A stretch of DNA of 64,000 bases. Origin: Nocardia nova SH22a. Its GTDB lineage: Bacteria > Actinomycetota > Actinomycetes > Mycobacteriales > Mycobacteriaceae. The stretch spans positions 5,518,001-5,582,000 of the forward strand of contig NZ_CP006850.1 of assembly GCF_000523235.1 (NCBI RefSeq), given 5' to 3'. The position numbers and the translations under genes were made by a program. Of the stretch, positions 8,567 to 17,484 are shown one piece after another (position 1 is the first letter of the stretch; every line of letters begins with the position of its first letter). The notes under the pieces were generated by a model. That model saw nothing but the letters and a program-made list of their open reading frames with translations. It was not told where the DNA came from and did not search any database.

Positions 8567-10152
8567 CGGCGCACTCCTTCTGTCGAGCCGTCCCGATCCG
8601 CCGGATGATCCGCGGCGGACACCGGCGGGGAAGGCAGCTGGAAACGCCGGACCTTGCCGACGCTGGTCCGGGGCAGCGCGTCGATCAGCACCCATTCCTG
8701 CGGGCGCGCCGACGGGGCGAGATTGTCCGCGGCCCACATGGCGAGTTGCTCGGGCCGCGGCGGCGTATCGGGATCGCGAGCCACGACATACGCCACCGGG
8801 ACGACGTCGCGCACGGGGTCCGGCCGCGCCACGACCGCGACCTCCAGGACACCCGGCGCCTGGGCGACGGTGGCTTCCACCGCGGTGAGGCTGACGTTCT
8901 CACCGGCGACCTTGATGACGTCGTCGGCCCGCCCGACGAACCGCATCACGCCGTCGTCGTCGGTCGTCACGACGTCGCCGGTCACGAACCAGGCGCCGTC
9001 GTCGGTGTGGCGCAGGGCAGCGGAGGTCGCCTCAGGGGCATCGAGGTATTCGAGAAACAGATCGACGCCGGGCGTCCCGTGGACCGACAGCATGCCCGGT
9101 TCGCCGGGACCGGCGGAACCGCCGCCTTCCAGACGGTCGATGTGCACGCGACGCCCGAGCGGGCGGCCGATGGTATCCGCACGCGGCATGTCACCGGTGT
9201 CCGCGCACACCACGGCGATCGACTCGGTCAAGCCGTACAGCTGGCGCGGACGGGTGCCGACCAGTCGGGCGAACCGCTCGTAGTGCTCGCCGCCGAGGTT
9301 CTGCGCGAACCAGACGTGTTCCAGCGCCAGCGGTTCGCTGTCGGCCGGGCAACGCGCGAGGATCATCCGGATCGGGGCGGCGAAGAGGCTCGCATGGGTG
9401 ACCTCGAGTTCGCGGGCCTGCCCTACCCAGCCCGAGGCGCTGAAGGTCGCCGTGAGCGCCACACTCGCGCCGACGGCGATCGCCGGGCCGAAACAGTAGT
9501 ACTGGGCGTTGGCGTGGAACAACGGCAGCGTGACGAACCACCGGTGACGGGGCCGCAGGTCGACGGCCCGTGCCATCGCATCGGCCACCTGCGCGTAGTT
9601 GGCCTGGGTGAGAACCACGCCCTTGGGTTCCGAGGTGGTGCCCGAGGTGAACATCACCGCGAGCCGGTCCGACCCGACGGGGTCGACGCCGCTCGAGCTG
9701 TTCGTTCCCATCAACGCGGCGCCCGGCGCGATGTCGGACGCGTCCTCCGCGAGCTCGATCAGAGTGCGGACCGCACCGCCCGCACCGGCGCGGTAGCTGT
9801 CGCCGCGCGCCTCGGCGCAGACTCCGACCACCGGCTCGACGCGAGCGACCTGCCGGGCGATATCGCGTGTCGCCGAGGCCGGATCGACGGGCACCAGCCA
9901 GGCGCCCAGCCGCGCGACCGCGAGCCAGAGCGCCACGAACGCTGGACAGTTGCGCAGCGCCACATGCACCGACGTCCCCGGCCGCACGCCGGCGTTCCCG
10001 AGCGAGTCCGCCACTCGGCCGACCACGGTGTCGAATTCGCGGTAGGTCCAGCGCGACACCTCGCCGGTCTCGTCACGAAAAACGAGAAATGGCCGATCGC
10101 CGTGCGTGCGCACGGTTGCCGCCCACATATCGGCGAAGACATCGCGTGGCAC
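8563..10152 (-). CDS. AMP-forming acyl-CoA ligase, 529 aa; first gene of the operon
   Basis: ANL enzyme with MFTSGTTSEPKGVVLT (first core motif), QLYGLTES (A5), WFVTGDVVTTDDDGVMRFVGRADDVIKVAGENVS (A7-A8) and PRTSVGKVRRFQLP (A10). The N-terminal FADMWAATVRTHGDRPFLVFRD is typical. It begins the minus-strand operon and diverges from the LysR gene at 10363 across a 210-bp regulatory gap. It is likely the acid-activating entry step for the pathway that contains the acyl-CoA carboxylase. Confidence 0.94.
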   Translation of the reverse strand: MPRDVFADMWAATVRTHGDRPFLVFRDETGEVSRWTYREFDTVVGRVADSLGNAGVRPGTSVHVALRNCPAFVALWLAVARLGAWLVPVDPASATRDIARQVARVEPVVGVCAEARGDSYRAGAGGAVRTLIELAEDASDIAPGAALMGTNSSSGVDPVGSDRLAVMFTSGTTSEPKGVVLTQANYAQVADAMARAVDLRPRHRWFVTLPLFHANAQYYCFGPAIAVGASVALTATFSASGWVGQARELEVTHASLFAAPIRMILARCPADSEPLALEHVWFAQNLGGEHYERFARLVGTRPRQLYGLTESIAVVCADTGDMPRADTIGRPLGRRVHIDRLEGGGSAGPGEPGMLSVHGTPGVDLFLEYLDAPEATSAALRHTDDGAWFVTGDVVTTDDDGVMRFVGRADDVIKVAGENVSLTAVEATVAQAPGVLEVAVVARPDPVRDVVPVAYVVARDPDTPPRPEQLAMWAADNLAPSARPQEWVLIDALPRTSVGKVRRFQLPSPPVSAADHPADRDGSTEGVRR

Positions 10153-10318
10153 CGGTTTCCTCCATAAGGGTCAGAGCATGCGGAGTGCGCGCACACGACG
10201 GCGCGAGCGAATCGGGTTGCATGCCGGTGAATATCGGCCCGGGTGTGCCTCGACCCGTCGGTGACGAGAAATGATCGGCGAGGCTCGTGAGGTCGAGTTT
10301 CCATTCGTCACCGGAGTG

Positions 10319-10331
10319 CGGTCAATGACCG
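10319..10331. promoter_or_regulatory. Palindrome CGGTCAATGACCG in the ligase/LysR divergent gap
   Basis: Perfect inverted repeat with 6-bp arms around one base, 32 bp before the LysR start and within the gap that must contain both divergent promoters. Its placement suits a LysR-type or other operator; the minus strand reads TTGACC here, which could be a -35. Which regulator binds is inference. Confidence 0.4.
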
Positions 10332-10362
10332 ATTTACCACCGCGATTCTGCGATAAAGTGCA

Positions 10363-11268
10363 TTGGTGTCTCCGTCGCGCCCCAATCCGGACGACCTTCT
10401 CGTATTGCTCGAGGTCGCGCGGGAAGGCACATACACCAGGGCTGCCGAGAAACTCGGACTCAATCACGTCACGATCTCGCGTCGCCTCGCCGCGCTCGAG
10501 CGCGCCGTGGGCGGCAAACTGCTGTTGCGAGTACCCACCGGCTGGGAGATGACCCCGCTCGGCGAGCGCGTGGTCGCCGCCGCCGAAAGGCTCGACGATG
10601 TGATGAAATCCCTGTCGCGCGAAGCTATCTCGGAATCGGGACTCGAAGACGTCATCCGGATCTCGACCCCGTCGATCTTCGGCGTCTACGTCGCCGCACC
10701 CGCCGCGGCCAGGATCCACCAGCGGCACCCGGGCGTGCGGGTGGAGATTCTGTCCGCGCTCAAGCGTCCGGCTCAGCACCGTTCCGGTGTCGATCTGGAG
10801 ATCACGGTCGGCGAACCCGACACCATTCAGGCCGAGGCCTACCGGATGGCCGGATACACGATCGGGCTCTACGCATCACCCGATTACCTGCGACGCCGGG
10901 GCACCCCCACGACACTCGACGACCTCACCGAGCATCGGCTGGTGTATTACATTTCCTCACTACTGCAGATCGAGAGCGTCGACGTTGCCCGCCAATACCT
11001 TCCGGCGGTCCGCGAGTCCGTGACATCGACCGACCCGTTCGCCCATGTCGTCGCGACACGAGACGGCGCCGGGATCGGGCTGCTCGCCAACTTCGTCGCC
11101 GCCGACGTCGCGGACCTGGTGCGGCTGCTCCCGGACGAATTCGCCGTGCCGATGGAGTACTGGCTCGTCGCCCACCCCGAGGTCCTGCGTAGACGCGCCG
11201 TCACGGAGCTGGTCACCGAGATGGCGCGGATCGCGGCACCGCTCGAACACGCCGAACCGGGAGCGTGA
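10363..11268 (+). CDS. LysR-family transcriptional regulator, 301 aa
   Basis: N-terminal winged helix-turn-helix about residues 8-66 (DDLLVLLEVAREGTYTRAAEKLG, then LNHVTISRRLAALE), followed by a substrate-binding domain to the C-terminus. Starts are ambiguous: TTG 10363 or GTG 10366, without a clear ribosome-binding site, so the message may be leaderless. Divergent from the ligase/carboxylase operon, the classic LysR arrangement, so it probably controls that operon in response to a pathway acid or CoA ester. It is strikingly similar along its whole length to the convergent LysR ending 9 bp away. Confidence 0.94.
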   Translation: MVSPSRPNPDDLLVLLEVAREGTYTRAAEKLGLNHVTISRRLAALERAVGGKLLLRVPTGWEMTPLGERVVAAAERLDDVMKSLSREAISESGLEDVIRISTPSIFGVYVAAPAAARIHQRHPGVRVEILSALKRPAQHRSGVDLEITVGEPDTIQAEAYRMAGYTIGLYASPDYLRRRGTPTTLDDLTEHRLVYYISSLLQIESVDVARQYLPAVRESVTSTDPFAHVVATRDGAGIGLLANFVAADVADLVRLLPDEFAVPMEYWLVAHPEVLRRRAVTELVTEMARIAAPLEHAEPGA

Positions 11269-11277
11269 ATTCACCTG

Positions 11278-12222
11278 TCACATGCGAATCGAAATATCGC
11301 GATCGGCGGCCGGGGCCACGTGTTCTTGCAGCACCCGCCTTTCCAACGCCCGTGTCCCACGTTGAAGTTCGGCGACGACCGCGGCGACGGCCGGGCGGCG
11401 CAATGCCTCGGGACGAACGATGAGCCAATATTCCAGCGGCACACCCACTTCGTCCGGTAGCACACGAACCAGATCGTCGTACCCGGCCGCCATGAAAGTG
11501 GCCAGCAGCCCTATTCCGGCGCCCGCGCGCGTGGCATCTATATGGGCGAAGACATTCGTGGACGTGACCGATTCACGCATCGCCGGAAGGCGGGTGCGCT
11601 CGATATGCATATCGTCGACTTCGAGCATCGAGGATATGTAATACACCAGCCGATGCTCGACGAGATCGTCGATTTTCGCGGGAACCTGGTGTCGGAGAAG
11701 GTATTCCCGCGACGCGTACAGGGCGTGAATGTAACTGCCCAGCCGCACGACCTCCGCCGAACCGGCCGGAGGCCGGGTGACCACCACTTCGATGTCGACC
11801 CCGGAACGATGCTGCGCCGGTCGTTTGACGACCGATACGATCTCCACCCTGACCCCCGGGTGCTGCCCGGTCACCCGAGCCGCAGCGCGCGCGGCGACGT
11901 ATGTACTGAACGCGGCGGGTACGGACATGCGAACGACGTCTTCGATCCCGGAGTCCGACCGGGTCTCGGCTTCGAGCCCGCGCAGCACGCCGTCGAGACG
12001 CTCGGCCGCGCTCAGTACCCGCTCCCCCAGAGGCGTGAGCTCCCATCCCCCGGGCTGGCGAAGGAGCAGTTTGCCGCCCAGAGCGCGTTCGAGCGTTGCG
12101 ATCCGGCGCGAGATCGTGACGTGGTTCAATCCCAACCGCTCGGCCGCGCGGGTGAATCGCCCACTGTGTGCCACTTCGAGAAATACCAGCAGATCATCCG
12201 CACTCGGCCTCAGCGAGGCCAT
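11278..12222 (-). CDS. LysR-family transcriptional regulator, paralogue of the 10363 gene, 314 aa
   Basis: Same architecture as its neighbour: DDLLVFLEVAHSGRFTRAAERLG, LNHVTISRRIATLE, then conserved effector-domain blocks KRPAQHRSGVD, EHRLVYYISS, RESVTST and GAGIGLLA shared with the 10363 protein. Start ATG 12222 (MASLRPSADD) lies 13 bp inside the upstream ligase, so it is translated as the last gene of the transporter/ligase operon; a longer start at 12264 would overlap more. Likely regulates the transporter/ligase operon, or cross-regulates both. Confidence 0.94.
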   Translation of the reverse strand: MASLRPSADDLLVFLEVAHSGRFTRAAERLGLNHVTISRRIATLERALGGKLLLRQPGGWELTPLGERVLSAAERLDGVLRGLEAETRSDSGIEDVVRMSVPAAFSTYVAARAAARVTGQHPGVRVEIVSVVKRPAQHRSGVDIEVVVTRPPAGSAEVVRLGSYIHALYASREYLLRHQVPAKIDDLVEHRLVYYISSMLEVDDMHIERTRLPAMRESVTSTNVFAHIDATRAGAGIGLLATFMAAGYDDLVRVLPDEVGVPLEYWLIVRPEALRRPAVAAVVAELQRGTRALERRVLQEHVAPAADRDISIRM

Positions 12223-13790
12223 GTCAGCGCTTTTCCGGACCGAGTCGGAGTGGGCGCCGACCACGTGGCGGCGGTGACGCCCCGCTCACGCAACTGCTGT
12301 TTCTCGACCTTGCCCGTTGCCGGAGTGCGCGGCAGTTCGTCGACGTACTCGATGTGTTGCGGGACCATGAAACTCGGCATCCGCTCGCGTAGAAAGGCAA
12401 CCAGCTCAACGGGATCCAACACCGCGCCCGGCTGCAGTTCGACGTACACCATCACCTCGTCCTCGCCGAATTCGGAGGGCACACCGATCGCGGCCGAGTC
12501 GCGTACGAGCGGATGCGCGTCGACCTCCACCTCGATCTCGCTGGAGGAGATGTTCTCGCCCCGGCGACGCAGCGCGTCCTTCTTGCGATCGACGAAGAAA
12601 TAGTTGCCGTCCTCGTCGCAGCGCAGCATGTCACCGGTCCGGAACCAGCCCTCGTGCCACGCCGCGGCGGTCGCCTCGGGCATATCGAAGTAGCCCTGCA
12701 TCATGACCAGCGGGTCGTCGGCGCGCACCCACAGTTCACCGGGCACGCCGGGCGGGCAGTCCGCTCCGTCGTCATCGACGATCCGAACCCGATAGCCCTC
12801 GCGGCAGCGGCCGCAGCTTCCCGGCAGGCTCGGACTCAGCTCGCTGTGAATCGCGGTGCTGGTCTCCGTCATCGCGAAGAAGGTGAAGATCCGCAGCCCG
12901 AAACGATCTTCGAACGCCTCGATATCCGAGGGCAGCGGCACGACCGAGGCGATACGCAACGTATTGTCCGCGTCGTCGGCCCTCGGCGGCCGTTTCAGCA
13001 GAAACGACGCCATGGACCCGACGAGCATCGTCGCCGTCGCCCCGAAACGGCGAATATCGTTCCAGAATTCGTCGGTGCTCCACTTCCGCCGTAGCACCAC
13101 TTCCGCCCCCTTCAGCGCCGCGGTGTGGACGCCTCCGCTGCCACCGACGTGGTTGAGCGGGAACGGAATGTACAAGACATCGTCTTCGGTCAGCTCGTCC
13201 GGCGGCAGGCCGTTGCTCCACAGCTTGCTCAACGCCGTCCATGTGACGATCACGCCTTTCGAGGGACCGGTGGTTCCGGAGGTGTACGTGATGCCGTATT
13301 CCTGTGTGCGATCAGGGGTGGGCAGTGATTGTTCGGGAGCGGCCGTACTCAACGCGGCGACTTTCACGGCACAATCCTCGAGCACCACAATGTGACGCAT
13401 ATTCTCGAGCGCTCCCGAAATCTCCTCGATGCGCTCGAGAAATTCCCGGCTCGTGATCACCACTTCACAACGGCTCTGATCGAGTACATATCCGAGCATC
13501 CGGCCGCGGTAGAGCGTATTGATTCCGACACATCGCGCACCGAGCAGATTGATGCCCATCCAGGCCGTTACCCAGTCGGCCGAGGTCGGAGCCATCACCG
13601 CGACGTTCTGGCCCGCATCGACGCCGTACAGAGAAAGCAGACCGGCCCAGTGGTCGGCTTCCCGATCGCACTGGCTGTAGCTCAGACGACGCCCGCCGTC
13701 GGCCTCGCGGATGAAAGTCTTGTCGGAGTGGACATCCCGCGCACGTCGGCGGACCGCCTCGTTGAGGGACAACAATTCCGATTCCGCCAT
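12210..13790 (-). CDS. AMP-forming acyl-CoA ligase, 526 aa
   Basis: ANL enzyme: ITYTSGTTGPSKGVIVT, FAMTETSTAI (A5 region), WFRTGDMLRCDEDGNYFFVDRKKDALRRRGENISSSEIE (A7-A8) and PRTPATGKVEKQQL (A10). Start ATG 13790 (MAESELLSLNEAVRRRA) with AAAGG upstream is preferred to a start at 13889. It follows the ABC importer genes (176-bp gap) and precedes LysR, suggesting it activates the acid that the importer brings in. Confidence 0.93.
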   Translation of the reverse strand: MAESELLSLNEAVRRRARDVHSDKTFIREADGGRRLSYSQCDREADHWAGLLSLYGVDAGQNVAVMAPTSADWVTAWMGINLLGARCVGINTLYRGRMLGYVLDQSRCEVVITSREFLERIEEISGALENMRHIVVLEDCAVKVAALSTAAPEQSLPTPDRTQEYGITYTSGTTGPSKGVIVTWTALSKLWSNGLPPDELTEDDVLYIPFPLNHVGGSGGVHTAALKGAEVVLRRKWSTDEFWNDIRRFGATATMLVGSMASFLLKRPPRADDADNTLRIASVVPLPSDIEAFEDRFGLRIFTFFAMTETSTAIHSELSPSLPGSCGRCREGYRVRIVDDDGADCPPGVPGELWVRADDPLVMMQGYFDMPEATAAAWHEGWFRTGDMLRCDEDGNYFFVDRKKDALRRRGENISSSEIEVEVDAHPLVRDSAAIGVPSEFGEDEVMVYVELQPGAVLDPVELVAFLRERMPSFMVPQHIEYVDELPRTPATGKVEKQQLRERGVTAATWSAPTPTRSGKALTWPR

Positions 13791-13966
13791 CGATGCACCT
13801 TTCCGAATACGGGCGGATGGCGAATTCGAATTCGTCGCCCGCCCAATGTGACCGACACCACTTTCCCCCGGGGTCGAACAGCCCGTCAATGAACGAATAC
13901 ACAGGTAGCTTGTGCAAAAAAGTGCACCGTGCTCGCCGCTCGTTTTCTCCTGTCGCCGCGCGGCGT

Positions 13967-14680
13967 TCAGATATCCCCGGCGAGCACCGAGGGATCACCG
14001 CTGAAGTAGAGGGTTCCCAGCTCGTCGACCCGCCCCAGCAGGTCGGCGCCCGTCCCTTCGAGAACACAGTCGCCGTGGCTGAGAACGTATGCGCGGTCGC
14101 ACAATTCGAGCGCCACGTGAATGTGCTGTTCGACGAACAGCACCGCCACGCCGGAGTGCGCGATATCGCGGACCAGCGCTGCCACCTGCCGCACGACCTC
14201 GGGAGCGAGTCCCATGGTCATCTCGTCGATGAGTAGCACCTCGGGCTCGCGAGCGAGCGCACAGGCGACGGCGAGCAGTTGCTGTTCACCGCCGGAAAGA
14301 AGTCCGGCTTGCCGATCACGTAACTCCTCGAGTCGCGAAAAGCGTTGCAGGACCTGCCTCGTCTTCGATTTCGACCGACATCGGAGTCGAATGTTCGCCT
14401 CGACACCGAGCTCGCGGAACAGTGCTCTCGACTCCGGGACGTACGCCAGCGTCGCACTGGTGGCACGCGCCGAGGTCGCCTTCTTCCCGAACAGTTCGAC
14501 CGCGCCGCCGAGTTTCGGGAGCACCCCGCAGATCGTGTCGAGGGTCGTCGTCTTGCCCGCCCCGTTGGGGCCGAGCAGCGCGACGATCTCCCCCGCACCC
14601 ACATGCAGATTCAGATCACGGACAACCTGCACGCGCTGCCGCCCGCAGGTCAGCCCGGTCACAGTCAACGCGTTGGTCAT
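13967..14680 (-). CDS. livF: LivF-type ABC transporter ATP-binding protein, 237 aa
   Basis: Short ATPase of the branched-chain-amino-acid/amide (HAAT) importer family. Walker A GPNGAGKTT near residue 36, Q-loop region with PESRALF, signature LSGGEQQLLA, Walker B EVLLIDEMTMGLAP, switch His in VLFVEQHIHV. It supplies the second nucleotide-binding site beside the ATPase fused to the permeases just upstream; its ATG overlaps the TGA of that gene. In catabolic clusters such importers often carry carboxylates or aromatic acids rather than amino acids. Confidence 0.95.
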   Translation of the reverse strand: MTNALTVTGLTCGRQRVQVVRDLNLHVGAGEIVALLGPNGAGKTTTLDTICGVLPKLGGAVELFGKKATSARATSATLAYVPESRALFRELGVEANIRLRCRSKSKTRQVLQRFSRLEELRDRQAGLLSGGEQQLLAVACALAREPEVLLIDEMTMGLAPEVVRQVAALVRDIAHSGVAVLFVEQHIHVALELCDRAYVLSHGDCVLEGTGADLLGRVDELGTLYFSGDPSVLAGDI

Positions 14681-17466
14681 CGCAACTCCCGAACTTGTTC
14701 CGCCATCACCGGATCGCCTGCCTCCACCTCGCCGCCGATATAGGCCCGCAGCACCTCCGGATCGGCGCCGACCTCCGCCGGCGGACCCTGCGCGATCAGA
14801 CGCCCCCGGTCGAGGACGTAGACGCGGTCACAGATAGACATCACCAGCGCCAGGTCGTGCTCGATGAGCAGAATGCCGACCCCGCGATCCGCGACGGTCC
14901 GCAACGTGTCGCCGAGGCCTCGGCTCTCGAAGGTGTCCAGACCGGCCGCGGGTTCGTCCGCGACCAGGATGCCGGGGCGACTCGCGAGTCCCCGGGCGAC
15001 GCCGACCAGTTTGCGCTGCCCGGTGCTCAGCTCACCGGGAAGCCTGGACGCCATCGGAGTCAGCTCGAGCAGGTCCAGTGCCCACCGGGCATCGGCGTCC
15101 GACGCTTTCCGGCCGATCAAATCCTTTGCCAGCCGCCATTTCTCGTCCGCGTTCGTCCCGACCCGGACGTTGTCGAGCACGGTGAGGTCTTCGAACAGCT
15201 CACCGCTCTGCCACGTCCGGGCGACACCGGCCTGGAAACGCCGGTGCGCAGCGGCATCGGAGAGATCCCGGCCGCCGACGGTCACCGATCCGGTCGACGG
15301 CGCGAAACCCGTCACGGCGTCGACGAAGGAGGTCTTCCCGGCGCCGTTCGGCCCGATGAGTCCCACGATCTCGCCCGGCCGCACCGTGACGGACACGTCG
15401 TCGACGGCGACCACACTTCCGTAACGCACCGTGATCCCCGTGGTCGTCATCTCCAGACGCGCGATCTCGGAGCCCACCGACTGACCCGAATGATCCAGTG
15501 CGGCAGCGATTTCCACGACCGGGACCGCCGGTTCGCGCTCGACGAGCTTCCGCGTCACACGGGTGAGGAACACCCGCACCGCGTCGCTCGTACCGTTCGG
15601 GTACACGATCGCGATGACGATCAGCAGCACACTCGAGATCATCGTGTAGGTCGTACTGACACCGCTCAGCCCCGCGATGACGACGAGAACACCTCCGGGA
15701 GCGGCGATCCCGGCGTACATCGCGCCGCCGATACCGGTGATACCGCCCAGGTAGGCGAACACCAGCAGCGAAATGCCCCCGAGGACGGAGAAATTGTCGG
15801 CCGACACGGTCCCGTACGAATAGGCGAGCAGACCGCCACCGATACCCGCCACGAATCCCGAGATCACCAGTGCGAGAATCTTCGTCCGCGCGACGTCGAT
15901 TCCCAGACTCGCGGCCGCGCGTTCATTGCTCCGGATCGAGAGGAACCGCTTACCGGTCCGGCCGGACATGATCATCGACGCGGCGACGGCGACACACAGC
16001 AGCACGACGATCACGACGTAGACGAATGCCAGCCGCCCGACGGCCGCGCCCTGCTGGGAACTGAGGTCGAAAGGGCCGAATTCGATGGTGCCGAACGAGC
16101 TTCCGGCCACGGAGCTCCCGAGATTGTCGAGGACCACATCCTGCACGGCCCCCGCGGCGGCGAGGGTGACGATCGCCAGCTGCGCCCCTCGTACGCGTAG
16201 TGCGGGTGCGCCGACGACCAGAGCGCCGAGACAGCCCACGGCGGCCGCCGCGAGCAGGCCGAGCGGGAACGGCCAGTTCGCGAACCATCGTGCGAGTACG
16301 AGGGCCGAGATGCCCGCAACGGCCAACTGCCCGAGCGAGATCTGGCCGACCATACCCACCAGCAGGACCAGCGAAAGCGCCAGGATCGAGTAGATCAGGC
16401 TCTGTATCAGGCCGAGTCGCGTCGCCGAGCCGAGGAAGGGCGCGACGAGAGCCACGCACGCCAGGATCGCGGTGATCGTGCGGGGCCGCATCGTCGGCGG
16501 TACCCGTGGAAGGGGTTCCAGCGCGATGCCGCCGCGGCCGGGCAACCGTCGGCCGTTGTAGATCAGGACGAGCAGAATGATGATCAGCGGCGCCGCCTCC
16601 GTGACGCCTCCGGTCGCCAGTTCGGTCGGAAACCAGGGCTTGGTCTGCATATAGGTCAGCCCGGATTGGATGACGCCCAACGCCATTCCGCCCGCGGCCG
16701 CCGGGACGACACCGACCAGGCGGCCGACCAGCATCGCCGTCAAACCGGGCACGATCAACGTCGGCACGGCCTGCGGATCCAACGACATCGTCGGCGACAC
16801 CAGGATGATCACCAGGGTCGTCAGGCCGACCCCCGCCGAGATGTTCACCACCGCGATGCGGGTCGACGACCACCCGGCGAGTTCGAGCGCCGATTCGTCC
16901 TGCAGGCGAGCGGTCGTCGCCACACCGAACAGGGTCGTGCGGTAGACGATCGCCACGGCGGCGGTGAGGACCACGCTGATCCCGAACAGCCACAGATACG
17001 ATTCCGCGAAGGAGACCGAGCCCCAGTGGACGGTGCGTTCGGGAAGGATCGCGGGCGGGAAGCGGGACTCGTTGCCGAACCGCACCGCGATCAATGTCGA
17101 CAACAGGAGCATCAGTCCGAGCGATGCGACGATTTTCGCCACCAGCGGGGCATTGGTCAGCGGCTTGAAGATCACGAGATGAGCGAGCGCGCCCAGCAGC
17201 GCCGAGACGGCGATGCCGATGACGACCGCTGCCCAGGCGGGGCAGGGCCCGCCGAGGCCGATGCGATCCGGAATCCCCGCGACGGGCAGGACGAGTTGTC
17301 CTGATGTGCGCAGTTCGTCGTAGGTGAACGCACCCCACATCGCCAGGGCCGCGTGCGCCAGATTGATGAAACCGGCGCCTTTGTAGGTCGTCGTGAGCCC
17401 GACACCGAGCGCCGCGAACAGCGCCCCCGTGCCGAAGCCCAGGACGACGAAGGTGAGATAAGACAT
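14677..17466 (-). CDS. Fused LivH-LivM-LivG importer: two permeases plus ATPase in one 929-aa chain
   Basis: Residues 1 to about 310 are a LivH-type permease (FINLAHAALAMWGAFTYDEL, multiple hydrophobic helices). About 325-640 form a LivM-type permease (YSILALSLVLLVGMVGQISLGQ, RSNERAAASLGIDVARTKI, GGISLLVFAYLGGITGIGGAMYAG). Residues 673-929 form a LivG-type ATPase with GPNGAGKTSF, LSTGQRKLVGVARGLASRPGILVADEPAAGLD and LLIEHDLALV. The frame is continuous; the Met at 673 is internal and I see no strong Shine-Dalgarno before it. With LivF and the lipoprotein upstream it completes an HAAT importer. Fusion of both permeases and one ATPase is unusual. Confidence 0.93.
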   Translation of the reverse strand: MSYLTFVVLGFGTGALFAALGVGLTTTYKGAGFINLAHAALAMWGAFTYDELRTSGQLVLPVAGIPDRIGLGGPCPAWAAVVIGIAVSALLGALAHLVIFKPLTNAPLVAKIVASLGLMLLLSTLIAVRFGNESRFPPAILPERTVHWGSVSFAESYLWLFGISVVLTAAVAIVYRTTLFGVATTARLQDESALELAGWSSTRIAVVNISAGVGLTTLVIILVSPTMSLDPQAVPTLIVPGLTAMLVGRLVGVVPAAAGGMALGVIQSGLTYMQTKPWFPTELATGGVTEAAPLIIILLVLIYNGRRLPGRGGIALEPLPRVPPTMRPRTITAILACVALVAPFLGSATRLGLIQSLIYSILALSLVLLVGMVGQISLGQLAVAGISALVLARWFANWPFPLGLLAAAAVGCLGALVVGAPALRVRGAQLAIVTLAAAGAVQDVVLDNLGSSVAGSSFGTIEFGPFDLSSQQGAAVGRLAFVYVVIVVLLCVAVAASMIMSGRTGKRFLSIRSNERAAASLGIDVARTKILALVISGFVAGIGGGLLAYSYGTVSADNFSVLGGISLLVFAYLGGITGIGGAMYAGIAAPGGVLVVIAGLSGVSTTYTMISSVLLIVIAIVYPNGTSDAVRVFLTRVTRKLVEREPAVPVVEIAAALDHSGQSVGSEIARLEMTTTGITVRYGSVVAVDDVSVTVRPGEIVGLIGPNGAGKTSFVDAVTGFAPSTGSVTVGGRDLSDAAAHRRFQAGVARTWQSGELFEDLTVLDNVRVGTNADEKWRLAKDLIGRKASDADARWALDLLELTPMASRLPGELSTGQRKLVGVARGLASRPGILVADEPAAGLDTFESRGLGDTLRTVADRGVGILLIEHDLALVMSICDRVYVLDRGRLIAQGPPAEVGADPEVLRAYIGGEVEAGDPVMAEQVRELR

Positions 17467-17484
17467 CGACGTTTCGCCTGCCGA

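Noticed and set aside
13900..13930. GTGCAAAAAAGTGCAC repeat as a possible operator or terminator
   Set aside because: Direct rather than inverted repeat of GTGCA, with no support from a second copy; not reported as a site.
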